DNA of 32,395 bases from Methylobacteriaceae bacterium (GTDB taxonomy: Bacteria; Pseudomonadota; Alphaproteobacteria; Rhizobiales; Beijerinckiaceae): positions 1-32,395 of the forward strand of contig CANEZL010000051.1 in the NCBI GenBank assembly GCA_947444195.1, written 5' to 3'. The position numbers and the translations under genes were made by a program. The stretch's first letter is position 1. Every line of letters begins with the position of its first letter. Under the pieces are notes generated by a model. It saw only the letters and a program-made list of their open reading frames with translations. It was not told the origin of the DNA and did not search any database. Shown in pieces: positions 15,904-23,312 of the stretch.

Positions 15904-15988
15904 GCGGCCATGGCGGAATTGGTAGACGCGCTAGCTTGAGGTGCTAGTCCCGCGAGGGGTGGAGGTTCGAGTCCTCTTGGCCGCACCA
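15904..15988 (+). tRNA. tRNA-Leu (anticodon GAG)
   Basis: An 85-base gene including the encoded ACCA. Acceptor GCGGCCA pairs with TGGCCGC. The anticodon stem CTAGC/GCTAG surrounds loop TTGAGGT, giving anticodon GAG, which reads CTC and CTT (Leu). A long variable arm (TCCCGCGAGGGG region) identifies a class II tRNA, as expected for leucine. The T-arm is GGAGG-TTCGAGT-CCTCT. Confidence 0.95.
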
Positions 15989-16419
15989 CACTGATTGTGT
16001 CGGTGTTTTCCCTCAACAACTCACGAAGATCCAGACACGCGGGATGATCGTCGTTCGACGGCGTCGTCGGTCCGGAACGCGTGACGAATCCGAGAGGGGC
16101 TGCGCCCGGCATGCGCGCCGACTCTCGCGCGACGACCCGCGTCTCATCCCCGGAATGCCCCTGATCCCGCCATGTCTCCACGGACGTGGCGGCGGCGCAA
16201 CACCTGCGGGCTTTGTCCGTGGACGGCGCCCGGCGCGCCATCCCCGCTTCACAGGTCCGGCATCCGTTTCCGGCGGAAACACAACGCCTTGCGCGGGGGT
16301 GGCCGGGGTATTTTAGAAATCATATAAACTATTGATATGCTTGCGTAATTTCCAGGCGATCTGTCACTACGGCTCCACGGGGCCCCGCGGCGATGCGGGG
16401 ATCCGACGGGAGCTGGACC
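15989..16419. other. 431-base intergenic region upstream of the ECF sigma gene
   Basis: No gene is recognised; open frames on both strands lack family character. The right part (16309-16350) becomes abruptly AT-rich and probably holds the promoter and control sites of the iron-uptake sigma factor. Confidence 0.45.
16309..16350 (+). promoter_or_regulatory. AT-rich candidate iron-responsive control region of the ECF sigma gene
   Basis: A short AT-rich island in a GC-rich region, about 70-110 bases before the sigma start. It contains TTTAGAA (16312-16318), one half of the rhizobial Irr (iron control element) palindrome, and an imperfect dyad ATCATA...TATTGAT (16319-16336). The second Irr half-site is not intact, so this is only suggestive. 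The position suits an iron-dependent promoter. Confidence 0.35.
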
Positions 16420-16959
16420 ATGCAGCCGATATCCATCGATGCGCTGCATCGCCGCGAAGGTGCGAAGCTGCGGCGCTTCCTCCTGCGCCTGCTCGGCAAC
16501 CCTGCCGACGCGGCCGATGCCCATCAGGAGACCTATCTGCGCCTGCTCGCGGCCCTGCCGCGCACCCGCGTCGAGCGGCCCTCCGCCTTCCTGTTCCAGA
16601 TCGCCAGCAACGTCGCCCTGCGGATGCGCAACCGGCAGCGCCTGGAGGGCCGGCTGTTCCAGGCGGTGAGCGAGGCGGACCTCGCCGGCATCGCCGACGG
16701 ATACGCCCTGCCCGAGCGCCAGGCGATCGCCCGGCAGGACCTCCGGCGCCTCGCCGCCGCCGTCGACGCGCTGCCGCCCCGCTGCCGCGAGGTCTTCCTC
16801 CTCGCCCGCATCGACGGGCTGGCCAACGGCGAGGTCGCCCAGCGGCTCGGCATCAGCCGGAACATGGTCGAGAAGCACCTCATCAGGGCCCTCCTGCATT
16901 GCCGCCGCCTGTGCGGCGCGGCAGGACTGCGGGACGTCGGGCGTTCGGCCGACCGTTGA
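16420..16959 (+). CDS. ECF sigma factor, FecI-like
   Basis: Encodes 179 residues from the ATG at 16420, seven bases after GGGAG; an upstream ATG at 16393 has no ribosome site. The sigma region 2 helices cover about 10-80 (HRREGAKLRRFLLRLLG, DAADAHQETYLRLLAALP, PSAFLFQIASNVALR). Region 4 covers about 115-168, with ALPPRCREVFLLARIDGLANGEVAQRLGISRNMVEKHLIRALLHCRR, whose helix-turn-helix recognises the -35. The alignment pattern and gene order (sigma, FecR-like, TonB receptor) place it with iron-starvation FecI-type factors. It would direct RNA polymerase to the receptor gene when the receptor binds its ferric siderophore. A palindromic repeat separates it from the fecR-like gene. Confidence 0.9.
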   Translation: MQPISIDALHRREGAKLRRFLLRLLGNPADAADAHQETYLRLLAALPRTRVERPSAFLFQIASNVALRMRNRQRLEGRLFQAVSEADLAGIADGYALPERQAIARQDLRRLAAAVDALPPRCREVFLLARIDGLANGEVAQRLGISRNMVEKHLIRALLHCRRLCGAAGLRDVGRSADR

Positions 16960-16992
16960 TCCCGGATCCGAGGGGGCGCGGGCCTGGCCTGG

Positions 16993-17041
16993 CCCATCGT
17001 CCCGAGAGGCCGCCGCCGGCTTTCGGAACAAGACGATCCGT
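16993..17041 (+). repeat. Palindromic repeat, family 1, copy C
   Basis: CCATCGTCCCGAGAGG, then GCCGGCTTTCGGAA and AAGACGAT match copy A almost base for base, with partly degraded outer arms. It lies in the 122-base gap between the sigma factor gene and the fecR-like gene. Confidence 0.75.
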
Positions 17042-17081
17042 CCGCACCGTGCTTAAGCCCGACCCGGAAGGAGCGGAACCC

Positions 17082-18011
17082 GTGGCCGTCAGCGACAGGA
17101 CCGATGACGAGAGCCCGATCCACGAGGCCGCGGCGGCCTGGGTCGCGCGCCTCTCCTCCGCCGATGCCACCGACCGGGACCGCGCGGCCTGCGAGGCCTG
17201 GCGCGCGGCCGACCCGGCCCATGCCGCGGCCTATGCCGAGATGGAGGCCCTCTGGCGGCAGCTCGGCGACGTGCCCGATCCCCGCCGCCGCCGCGGGCCC
17301 AGGGGCGGATTGCCCGGCCTCGTCCTGGCCGCCGCGCTCGGGGCCGCGCTCGCCCATCAGCTCGGCCTCGTGGACCGGCTGCGCGCCGACCTCTGGAGCG
17401 GCGTCGGGGACATCGCGCACGCGACCCTGGACGACGGCAGCCGGATCGATCTCAACACCGACACGGCCCTGGCGCTGCGCTTCACCGAGAGCGAGCGCGG
17501 GATCGAGCTCCTGCGCGGCGAAGCCTTCTTCGAGGTGGCCCCGGATGCCGGGCGGCCCTTCGTGGTGCGCGGCGGGGGCCTGCGCGTCCGGGCGGTGGGC
17601 ACGCGCTTCTCCGTCCGCGCGGAGGGCGGGGACGCTCCGGTGGAGGTGGCCGAGGGGCGCGTGGAGGTCGCCGCATCCGGCCGGCCCCTGGCGGTCTCGG
17701 CGGGCGAGGCGGTCCGGCGCGTCGGGGGCGAGGCCCTCACGGTCGTCAAGGCGGACGTGGCCCGGGCGACGGCCTGGCGCGAGGGGCGCCTGATCTTCGC
17801 GGGCGAGCGCCTCTCCGCCGTGCTGGCGGACCTGCAGCGCTACCGCCGCGGCCGCATCGTCCTGCTCGATGCCGGAGCGGGCGAGCGGCGCGTCACCGGG
17901 GCCTTCGACCCGCGCGACACGGACGAGGCCCTGGCGGCACTCGCCGCGACCATGGGCGTGCGCGTCATCCGGCTGACGCCCCTCCTCGTCCTGGTGGGAT
18001 CGCCGTTCTAG
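17082..18011 (+). CDS. FecR-family transmembrane signal regulator (anti-sigma)
   Basis: Encodes 309 residues from a GTG at 17082 with GGAAGGAG eight bases before it; the frame is open far upstream but is not coding there. The N-terminal cytoplasmic part (about 12-60, HEAAAAWVARLSSADATDRDRAACEAWRA ... YAEMEALW) is the domain that holds the sigma factor. A membrane segment lies at about 77-97 (LPGLVLAAALGAALAHQLGLV). The periplasmic FecR domain (about 106-200) starts GDIAHATLDDGSRIDLNTDTAL and includes GEAFFEVAPDAGRPFVVRGG and VGTRFSVR. A C-terminal part (about 230-305, FAGERLSAVLADLQRYRRGRI) resembles the DUF4974/STN-like fold. It relays the occupied state of the TonB receptor to the sigma factor. 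Its TAG stop lies within a hairpin. Confidence 0.9.
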   Translation: MAVSDRTDDESPIHEAAAAWVARLSSADATDRDRAACEAWRAADPAHAAAYAEMEALWRQLGDVPDPRRRRGPRGGLPGLVLAAALGAALAHQLGLVDRLRADLWSGVGDIAHATLDDGSRIDLNTDTALALRFTESERGIELLRGEAFFEVAPDAGRPFVVRGGGLRVRAVGTRFSVRAEGGDAPVEVAEGRVEVAASGRPLAVSAGEAVRRVGGEALTVVKADVARATAWREGRLIFAGERLSAVLADLQRYRRGRIVLLDAGAGERRVTGAFDPRDTDEALAALAATMGVRVIRLTPLLVLVGSPF

Positions 18012-18046
18012 CGCATCGCCCTGGACATCAGATCCAGGCCGATGCG
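18012..18046. terminator. Hairpin at the fecR-like stop codon
   Basis: Outer stem CGCATCG/CGATGCG (18012-18018 with 18040-18046) and inner stem CCTGGA/TCCAGG, separated by one C-C mismatch, with a seven-base loop. It begins right at the TAG stop. The outer arm TAGCGCATCG is the same sequence as in family 1 repeats, so it may be a diverged member acting as a terminator. Confidence 0.5.
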
Positions 18047-18062
18047 TTAGGCTCTTGATTCT

Positions 18063-18120
18063 GCATCGTCCCGAAAGCCGGCAGCCACCTTCCGGGACGA
18101 TGCTCGAGAGCGCTCTGCGC
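18063..18120 (+). repeat. Palindromic repeat, family 1, copy D
   Basis: Perfect 11-base arms GCATCGTCCCG (18063-18073) and CGGGACGATGC (18093-18103) enclose AAAGCCGGCAGCCACCTT, the reverse complement of the core of copy A. It lies between the fecR-like gene and the receptor gene. Confidence 0.8.
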
Positions 18121-18307
18121 CGAAGGGGATGCCGGCTCGGCGCAGGAGCGCGTCGAAGCAGCGCGCGCCCCGCGGCGCCGTCCGGTCGCCCTCGAAAAAA
18201 AATCGCGCCCCCGGGGTCAGGAGATCGCGCCCTCGTTGATCTCAATGCGTGGGAGGCGAGAGCGCGGAACGCGCCGCTCCCGTCGCGTGGATGGATGGGG
18301 TTGCGGG

Positions 18308-20950
18308 ATGACGGCGGTGGAGCGCGGATTCGCGGGCGGACGGCTGGCCGGGCTCGCCCTCGCGGGGGTCTCGCTGCTGGCCTCGACCCCGGCCGAGGCC
18401 GCGCCGCGCGCCCTCGTCCTCGAGGCGGAGGCCGGCTCGGAGCCGGAGCGCGCCGGCAGCGGACGGGTCCGGGGCGGCGCCAGGGCCGGCGCCAAGGCCG
18501 GCGCGGGGGCGGAGGCCCCGAGCATCATCGCCCTCGCACCGGAATCCCCGGCCGCGGAGGATGCCGAGCCGGTCGCCCTCGCCATCCCAGGGGGCGCCCT
18601 CGAGCCGGCGCTCGTCGCCTTCACCGAGCAGGCCCGGATCAAGCTCGTCTACGCCACCGCGCTGACGGCGCAGCTGAGCACGAACGGCCTCGCGGGGGCG
18701 TTCCGGCCCCTGGACGCCCTCGGCCGGATCCTCGAAGGGACCGGCCTGACCTACCGGGCGGTCGGCCCCTCCACCATCACCCTGGTGAACCCCCGCTACG
18801 TCCAGCTCGGCGGCGCGCCGGCCGACGCGGTGACGCTGGGCGAATTGAGCGTCGAGGCCCAGCAGCCGGGCCGGCCCGCGGGCCTGCCCCCGGCGAGCGG
18901 CACGGTGGGCCTGCCCCCCGTGCCCTACGCGGGCGGCCAGGTGGGCACGGGCACCCGCGTCGGCCTCCTGGGCAACCGCTCCGTGCTGCGGACGCCCTTC
19001 AACGTGACGGGCTACACGGAGAAGCTGATCAACGACCAGCAGGCCCGCTCGCTCGCCGACGTGGTGCTGAACGACCCCTCCGTGCGCAACGACGCGCCCC
19101 CCTTCAGCGAGCGCGACTCGTTCTTCATCCGCGGCTTCTCGGTCACCAACCTCGACACCGCCTTCGACGGCCTGTTCTACCTCAACAATCCCCGCCGCAG
19201 CCCCCTGGAGGGGATCGATCGCGTCGAGATCCTGAAAGGGCCCACCGCGCTCCTCAGCGGCGGCGTCGGCCGCGTCGGCGGCACGATCAACCTCGTCCCG
19301 AAGCGCGCCTTCGACGAGCCGCTCACCCGGGTCACCACGGCCTATTTCAGCGACGCGCAGGTGGGGACCCACGTGGATCTCGGCCGCCGCTTCGGCGCCT
19401 TCAAGGAATGGGGCGTGCGCTTCAACGGCGCCTACCGCAACGGCGCCACCCCGCTGGACCGCAACGCCATCGAGTTCGGCGTCGCCGCCCTCGGCCTCGA
19501 TTATCGCGGCGACCGGCTGCGCGCCTCCCTCGACCTGACCACCTCCAGCCAGAACATCACCGCGCCGACCTCCCTGTTCAACGCGGCGGCTCCCAACATC
19601 GTCATCCCGCGCGCGCCGAACAGCCGCCGCAACACGGCGAGCCGCCTGGAATACAACGACAGCCGCTACGAGATGGCCGCCGGGCGCGTGGAGTACGACA
19701 TCCTGCCCGAGACGACGCTCTACGCCGCGGGCGGCCTCAGCCGCTACCGCGAGGACTCGCTGAGCTCGTACTACCAGATCACCGGCAGCGCCGGTCAGGC
19801 CACCAACACTCTCGCCATCGCGCCCACCGAACTCCAGGGCTTCACCGGCGAGGTCGGGCTGCGCTCCAACTTCCACACCGGCTTCATTGGCCACCAGTTC
19901 ACGGTCTCCGCCGTCGAGGCGGTGAACAAGAACTTCTCGCGCGGCTACGTCCCGCCGCGGCTGCCGAGCTTCCAGACCAACATCTACGATCCGGTGGAAC
20001 TGCCCTTCGGCTCCGTCGCCACCTTCGGCCTCCCGCGTGCCAGCCGGCAGCCCCTGTTCACCGAGATCACCCTGCGCAGCGTGGCCGTGGCCGACACCCT
20101 GTCCCTCGGCGACGACCGCTTCCTGTTCACCCTGGGCGGGCGCTACCAGGACGTCGCCCTGAAGAGCTACAACACCCGCCCCGGCGCGACCCAGGGCACG
20201 CTGGCCACGAGCTATCAGGAGGGCCGCTTCAGCCCCGCCCTCGCCCTGGTGGTGCGCCCCCTCGCGAACCTCTCGCTCTACGGCAACTACATCGAGTCCC
20301 TGTCGGAAGGTGCGACGGCGCCGGCCACCGCCTCCAACGCCAACGAGGTCTTCGCCCCCTTCGTGAGCCGGCAGAAGGAGATCGGCGCCAAGTACGATCT
20401 CGGCAGCGTCGCGCTCACGGCCTCCCTGTTCGAGATCGAGCAGCCGAGCGCCTTCACCGACCCCGCCACCCGGCGCTTCACCCTCGGCGGCCTCCAGCGC
20501 AACCGCGGCGCCGAACTCGCCGTGTTCGGCGAGCCCCTGCCGGGCCTGCGGCTCCTCGGCGGCGTCACCTTCCTCGATGCCCGCCTCGTCGCCACGGCCC
20601 AGGGCCAGTTCGACGGCAACGCCGTGCCCGGCGTGCCCACCACGGCGTTCAACCTCTACGGCGAGTACGACCTGCCGCCGTGGCTGGCTCCCGGCCTGAC
20701 CCTGACCGGCCGGGCGATCTACACGAGCGGGCAGTTCTACAATCAGGCCAACACCCAGTCCGTCCCCGACTGGACCCGCTTCGATGCCGGCCTGCGCTAC
20801 GTCGTGCCGGGCGTGAACGGCAAGCCCGTGGTGGTCCGGGCCATCGTCGAGAACCTGCTCGACGATTCCTACTGGGTCTCGGCCGCCCGCGGCTTCCTCG
20901 CGGTCGGCGCGCCGCGCACCTTCATCCTCTCGGCGCAGGTCGATTTCTAG
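18308..20950 (+). CDS. TonB-dependent ferric siderophore receptor with signalling (STN) domain
   Basis: Encodes 880 residues from the ATG at 18308; the frame opens earlier but the signal peptide starts here. A signal peptide covers about 1-31 (GLALAGVSLLASTPAEA). Next is an Ala/Gly/Glu-rich linker (32-88) not usual in the family. The STN domain (about 90-160) contains ALEPALVAFTEQARIKLVYATA and GLTYRAVGPSTITLV. The plug (about 225-335) contains SLADVVLNDPSVRND, FFIRGFSV and GIDRVEILKGPTALLSGG. The 22-strand barrel ends NLLDDSYWVSAARGFLAVGAPRTFILSAQVDF with terminal Phe. The plug resembles FhuE/FpvA/FoxA-type hydroxamate or catecholate receptors. The STN domain fits a transducer that signals through the FecR-like and sigma proteins encoded just upstream. 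It imports ferric siderophore across the outer membrane with TonB energy; the ligand is unknown. Confidence 0.93.
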   Translation: MTAVERGFAGGRLAGLALAGVSLLASTPAEAAPRALVLEAEAGSEPERAGSGRVRGGARAGAKAGAGAEAPSIIALAPESPAAEDAEPVALAIPGGALEPALVAFTEQARIKLVYATALTAQLSTNGLAGAFRPLDALGRILEGTGLTYRAVGPSTITLVNPRYVQLGGAPADAVTLGELSVEAQQPGRPAGLPPASGTVGLPPVPYAGGQVGTGTRVGLLGNRSVLRTPFNVTGYTEKLINDQQARSLADVVLNDPSVRNDAPPFSERDSFFIRGFSVTNLDTAFDGLFYLNNPRRSPLEGIDRVEILKGPTALLSGGVGRVGGTINLVPKRAFDEPLTRVTTAYFSDAQVGTHVDLGRRFGAFKEWGVRFNGAYRNGATPLDRNAIEFGVAALGLDYRGDRLRASLDLTTSSQNITAPTSLFNAAAPNIVIPRAPNSRRNTASRLEYNDSRYEMAAGRVEYDILPETTLYAAGGLSRYREDSLSSYYQITGSAGQATNTLAIAPTELQGFTGEVGLRSNFHTGFIGHQFTVSAVEAVNKNFSRGYVPPRLPSFQTNIYDPVELPFGSVATFGLPRASRQPLFTEITLRSVAVADTLSLGDDRFLFTLGGRYQDVALKSYNTRPGATQGTLATSYQEGRFSPALALVVRPLANLSLYGNYIESLSEGATAPATASNANEVFAPFVSRQKEIGAKYDLGSVALTASLFEIEQPSAFTDPATRRFTLGGLQRNRGAELAVFGEPLPGLRLLGGVTFLDARLVATAQGQFDGNAVPGVPTTAFNLYGEYDLPPWLAPGLTLTGRAIYTSGQFYNQANTQSVPDWTRFDAGLRYVVPGVNGKPVVVRAIVENLLDDSYWVSAARGFLAVGAPRTFILSAQVDF

Positions 20951-21036
20951 AGCACGCTGTCTCCTCATGAAGACAGCAGCGCGCTCCATCTCGTCATGAT
21001 CGCATGACGATCCCGGAAACCCGGATTCCCGTCTCC
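20948..21036 (-). repeat. Dispersed repeat, family 2, copy 2, forming a hairpin after the receptor gene
   Basis: The reverse complement aligns with 11041-11128 over about 88 bases. The first part on the plus strand, GAGCACGCTGTCT (20950 on) with AGACAGCAGCGCGCTC, pairs into a stem around the TCATGA region and can act as the receptor terminator. The receptor stop TAG (20948-20950) is the first codon of the element. Confidence 0.7.
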
Positions 21037-21269
21037 GCATCGCGCTCTGGACCCGCCGCCGCACGAGCCCGGCCCCGCCACGGGGCCGCCCCGCCCCCCG
21101 CCAACCGAGCCGGCGGAAGGCCACGGCTCCGGCCTCCCGCACCGCGCTCGACACGGTTGACCTCAAACCCCTTTCCACTTATCAGAACCCCACCCGAGCG
21201 GAGGGCACCCTTTCGAGGCCCCGTTCGGAGCGATCACCCCACAACAGGCTCTGCCGGCCTCGGGGTTGA
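21037..21269. other. Intergenic region with tRNA-Gln promoter
   Basis: With the preceding repeat this makes about 319 bases without a gene. On the plus strand TTGACC (21157-21162), 17 bases, then TATCAG (21180-21185) form a good sigma-70-type promoter pointing to the tRNA-Gln, which would leave an 80-base leader. I see no coding signal. Confidence 0.45.
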
Positions 21270-21343
21270 TGGGGGATAGTTTAACGGTAGAACGGTGGAC
21301 TCTGACTCCTCTAGTCCTGGTTCGAATCCAGGTCCCCCAGCCA
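21270..21343 (+). tRNA. tRNA-Gln (anticodon CTG)
   Basis: A 74-base gene with encoded GCCA end. Acceptor TGGGGGA/TCCCCCA; D-arm GTTT/GAAC; anticodon loop CTCTGAC giving anticodon CTG, which reads CAG (Gln); T-arm CCTGG-TTCGAAT-CCAGG. The anticodon stem GTGGA/TCCTC has a U-U mismatch at its second pair. A decayed integrase gene starts 117 bases downstream in the same direction, so the 3' end of this tRNA may have served as an attachment site. Confidence 0.94.
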
Positions 21344-21408
21344 CCTAAGACCTAAACTACTACATGCGTTGATCTTTCTGCTGAGCCGCCCTGCGGTCTG
21401 AGCGCCTT

Positions 21409-21448
21409 GCTACACACCGCTGCTACACAGGCCGTCCGAGCGGACGGC
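21409..21448 (+). repeat. GCTACACA direct repeats and an 8-bp palindrome before the integrase remnant
   Basis: GCTACACA occurs at 21409-21416 and again at 21422-21429, a 13-base period, followed by the perfect inverted repeat GCCGTCCG-AG-CGGACGGC (21431-21448). Closely spaced direct repeats between a tRNA and an integrase gene suit recombinase arm sites or a directionality-factor site. This is an inference from position. Confidence 0.4.
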
Positions 21449-21459
21449 GGGAGCGCGGT

Positions 21460-21776
21460 TTGGGTTCGGTCGCCAACGTCGTCCAGCGCGGACGCACCTT
21501 CCACTTCCGATGCCGCGTCCCGGCCGACCTGCGGCGGCGCCTCGGCCGCCACGAACGCGTGCGCAGCCTCGGCACGGCCGACATCCGCACTGCCAAGCTC
21601 GGGGCCTGTCGGCTATGGCCGCAACCGCAACTCCTCCTCCGGCTGCATCATCACCGCCCGAGAAGAACGAGTCCGCCCCAGGCGTCCCGTTCGAGGAACG
21701 CGGCAAAGCCTTCCGCGACCAGCAGGTCCAGACGAAGCGCTGGGACATCCGACGCGACCAGCCCCTCTGAGAGGAT
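21460..21776 (+). pseudogene. Decayed tyrosine-recombinase (integrase) remnant
   Basis: From a TTG at 21460 (GGGAG six bases before it) the frame reads MGSVANVVQRGRTFHFRCRV and goes on with PADLRRRLGRHERVRSLGTADIRTAKLGA. This is the short N-terminal domain (DUF6538-like) found at the start of many proteobacterial phage-type integrases. Near 21600-21625 the sense passes into another frame, which continues PPEKNESAPGVPFEERGKAF to a TGA near 21770. Only about 100 of the usual 400 or more residues remain, and the catalytic Arg-His-Arg-Tyr domain is absent, so it cannot be active. Its place directly after tRNA-Gln indicates an integrated element that has decayed. Confidence 0.6.
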
Positions 21777-21833
21777 GGGTGATCCGGCGTCGGCCGGAGC
21801 CGAGGCGGATGGCGTTCAGCGTCGGGCTGCCGC

Positions 21834-22279
21834 GTGAGTGCCGCCCTTCCCACCGCCCTCGCGCTGCGCGACCTCCGCGACGCATCAGCCGTACACCAAG
21901 GCGCACTCACCGCGCTCGACCGTCCGAAGGAAGCGTTCGTCGTCGCCCACGGCCACCCCCGTGTGCCGCTGCCGCCGGACCCCGCCGGGAGGCCGAACTG
22001 CGGCGGCGCCAGACCGTCGTGCGAGAGGCCGCGGCGGAGGCCGGCCTCCCGGCGGCGCGCGCCCGCGAGGCCATCGCCGCCCGTGCCCTCGGGGCGGCGG
22101 CCGCCGCGCTCCTCATCGCGCCGTGCCGGACCCTGCGGGACATGCGGCTCAAGCTCGCCGAGCTGATCGCGGCGGGTGAGCCAGGACCGGACGACGCGAG
22201 CGCGTTCCCGTGGTGGTGCCCGCGCGTCCTGGCCGCCGACCTCGACCCTTCGTCGCTCCAGCCGGAACAGCGAGCCTGA
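21834..22279 (+). pseudogene. Frameshifted small hypothetical gene
   Basis: A GTG at 21834 opens MSAALPTALALRDLRDASAV and runs in good codon style through DRPKEAFVVAHGHPRVPLPPDP. Near 21965-21995 the coding style switches to another frame reading RREAELRRRQTVVREAAAEA, then RTLRDMRLKLAELIAAGEPG, and ends DPSSLQPEQRA with TGA at 22277-22279. Joined, the two parts give about 148 residues of a small helical protein of the kind common in accessory regions of this group, of unknown function. A single indel would explain the break. Two unrelated reading frames are possible but less likely. Confidence 0.45.
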
Positions 22280-22403
22280 GCGCAGGGACGCCGCCAGTGC
22301 CGGTGCCCGAGATTGCGACCTCGGGCACAATGGCCGGATGACAATGCCGACCAGACATTCCCGACGTCGCTCGCCGTTTACAGGAGGGCGCGAGCGCTGG
22401 ACG

Positions 22404-23312
22404 CTACGCTTGGCCCGACACCAGCGACCAGAGACGCTCCGCAGCCGGACTTTGACGTGCACGCGGACGGTAGAGGCGGATCTCGACAGGGATGTCACCA
22501 TCGGGGTCGGCTACACGCACCAGCCGGCCACGCTCCAGATCGTCCGCAACGATGCTTAGGGGGGCCCAGGCAAGGCCGTGGGCGTCGCGAGCCATCGCGA
22601 CGAGAACCGAGGTCAGATGCGAGGAAAAGACCGGCGTCACCGAGGCCCCGCTCCGCTCGATCGTCTGTGCGCCTGCCAAGATGCGCCCCAGCCCGGACTC
22701 CCCCGTGTAGGTAAGGAGGGGGACCGGCGCGTCCGGTGCACCCGGCAGGGTGAAGAGCGGACCGTCCCCGGCCGGTCGCGGGGCACTCACTGGCAGGAGC
22801 ATGTCGGTCCCGAGATGTACCGAGCGGAACTGCTCCGAGGCGAGCGTGTGGGTCGTGGCGGGATGGTCGTGACAGAGCAGGAACTGCGCTTCCCCGCGCA
22901 GCATCATCTGCTCGCAGGCAGCCATGTGGGCAGCGGTCAGGTTGAGGGTTGCTTGGATGCGCTCGAAGCCCTCGATGGTTCTCACCCAATTGGGGAAGAA
23001 GCTCACCGAAAGCGTCTGCGTCGATGCGATCCGGACGGTCGCGGCAGCCAGTCTACCCGCTTCCCGTGCATCCTTCCGGCCCAGATAGAGGCGCCGAAGC
23101 GTCTCCTCGGCGACGGGACGGAACCGTTCTCCGGCGGCCGTCAGCGTCACTGGTAGTACGTCGCGGTCGAAAAGCGGCGTCCCTACCCATTCCTCCAGGG
23201 CGCGGATGCGTCGGCTGAAGGCCGGCTGCGTGATGCAACGCTGCTCTGCTGCCCTCGAGAAATGCCCAAGGTCGACCAGGGCCAAGAAATCTTCGAGCCA
23301 AGCGGCGTCCAT
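22404..23312 (-). CDS. LysR-family transcriptional regulator (divergent from dctA)
   Basis: Encodes 302 residues from the ATG at 23312, with GGGGAAG upstream. The N-terminal winged helix-turn-helix (about 1-60) reads MDAAWLEDFLALVDLGHFSR, then AAEQRCITQPAFSRRIRALEEWVGTPLFDRD. The substrate-binding domain (about 90-300) follows, ending RPRARQSPAAERLWSLVSG. LysR regulators usually control the gene divergent from them and respond to its substrate or a pathway intermediate. Here that is the dicarboxylate carrier gene, with 236 bases between the two starts. It probably also governs the leuC/leuD genes after dctA. The effector is unknown. Confidence 0.92.
   Translation of the reverse strand: MDAAWLEDFLALVDLGHFSRAAEQRCITQPAFSRRIRALEEWVGTPLFDRDVLPVTLTAAGERFRPVAEETLRRLYLGRKDAREAGRLAAATVRIASTQTLSVSFFPNWVRTIEGFERIQATLNLTAAHMAACEQMMLRGEAQFLLCHDHPATTHTLASEQFRSVHLGTDMLLPVSAPRPAGDGPLFTLPGAPDAPVPLLTYTGESGLGRILAGAQTIERSGASVTPVFSSHLTSVLVAMARDAHGLAWAPLSIVADDLERGRLVRVADPDGDIPVEIRLYRPRARQSPAAERLWSLVSGQA

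Noticed and set aside
16044..16316. A 90-residue plus-strand ORF upstream of the sigma factor
   Set aside because: Arg-rich, no ribosome site, poor third-position bias compared with neighbours, and it runs into the AT-rich control region.
16533..18245. A 570-residue minus-strand frame over the sigma and fecR genes
   Set aside because: Shadow of two genes whose protein features are unmistakable on the plus strand.
18242..21178. A 978-residue open frame on the minus strand
   Set aside because: Antisense shadow of the TonB-dependent receptor; no signal peptide or domains.
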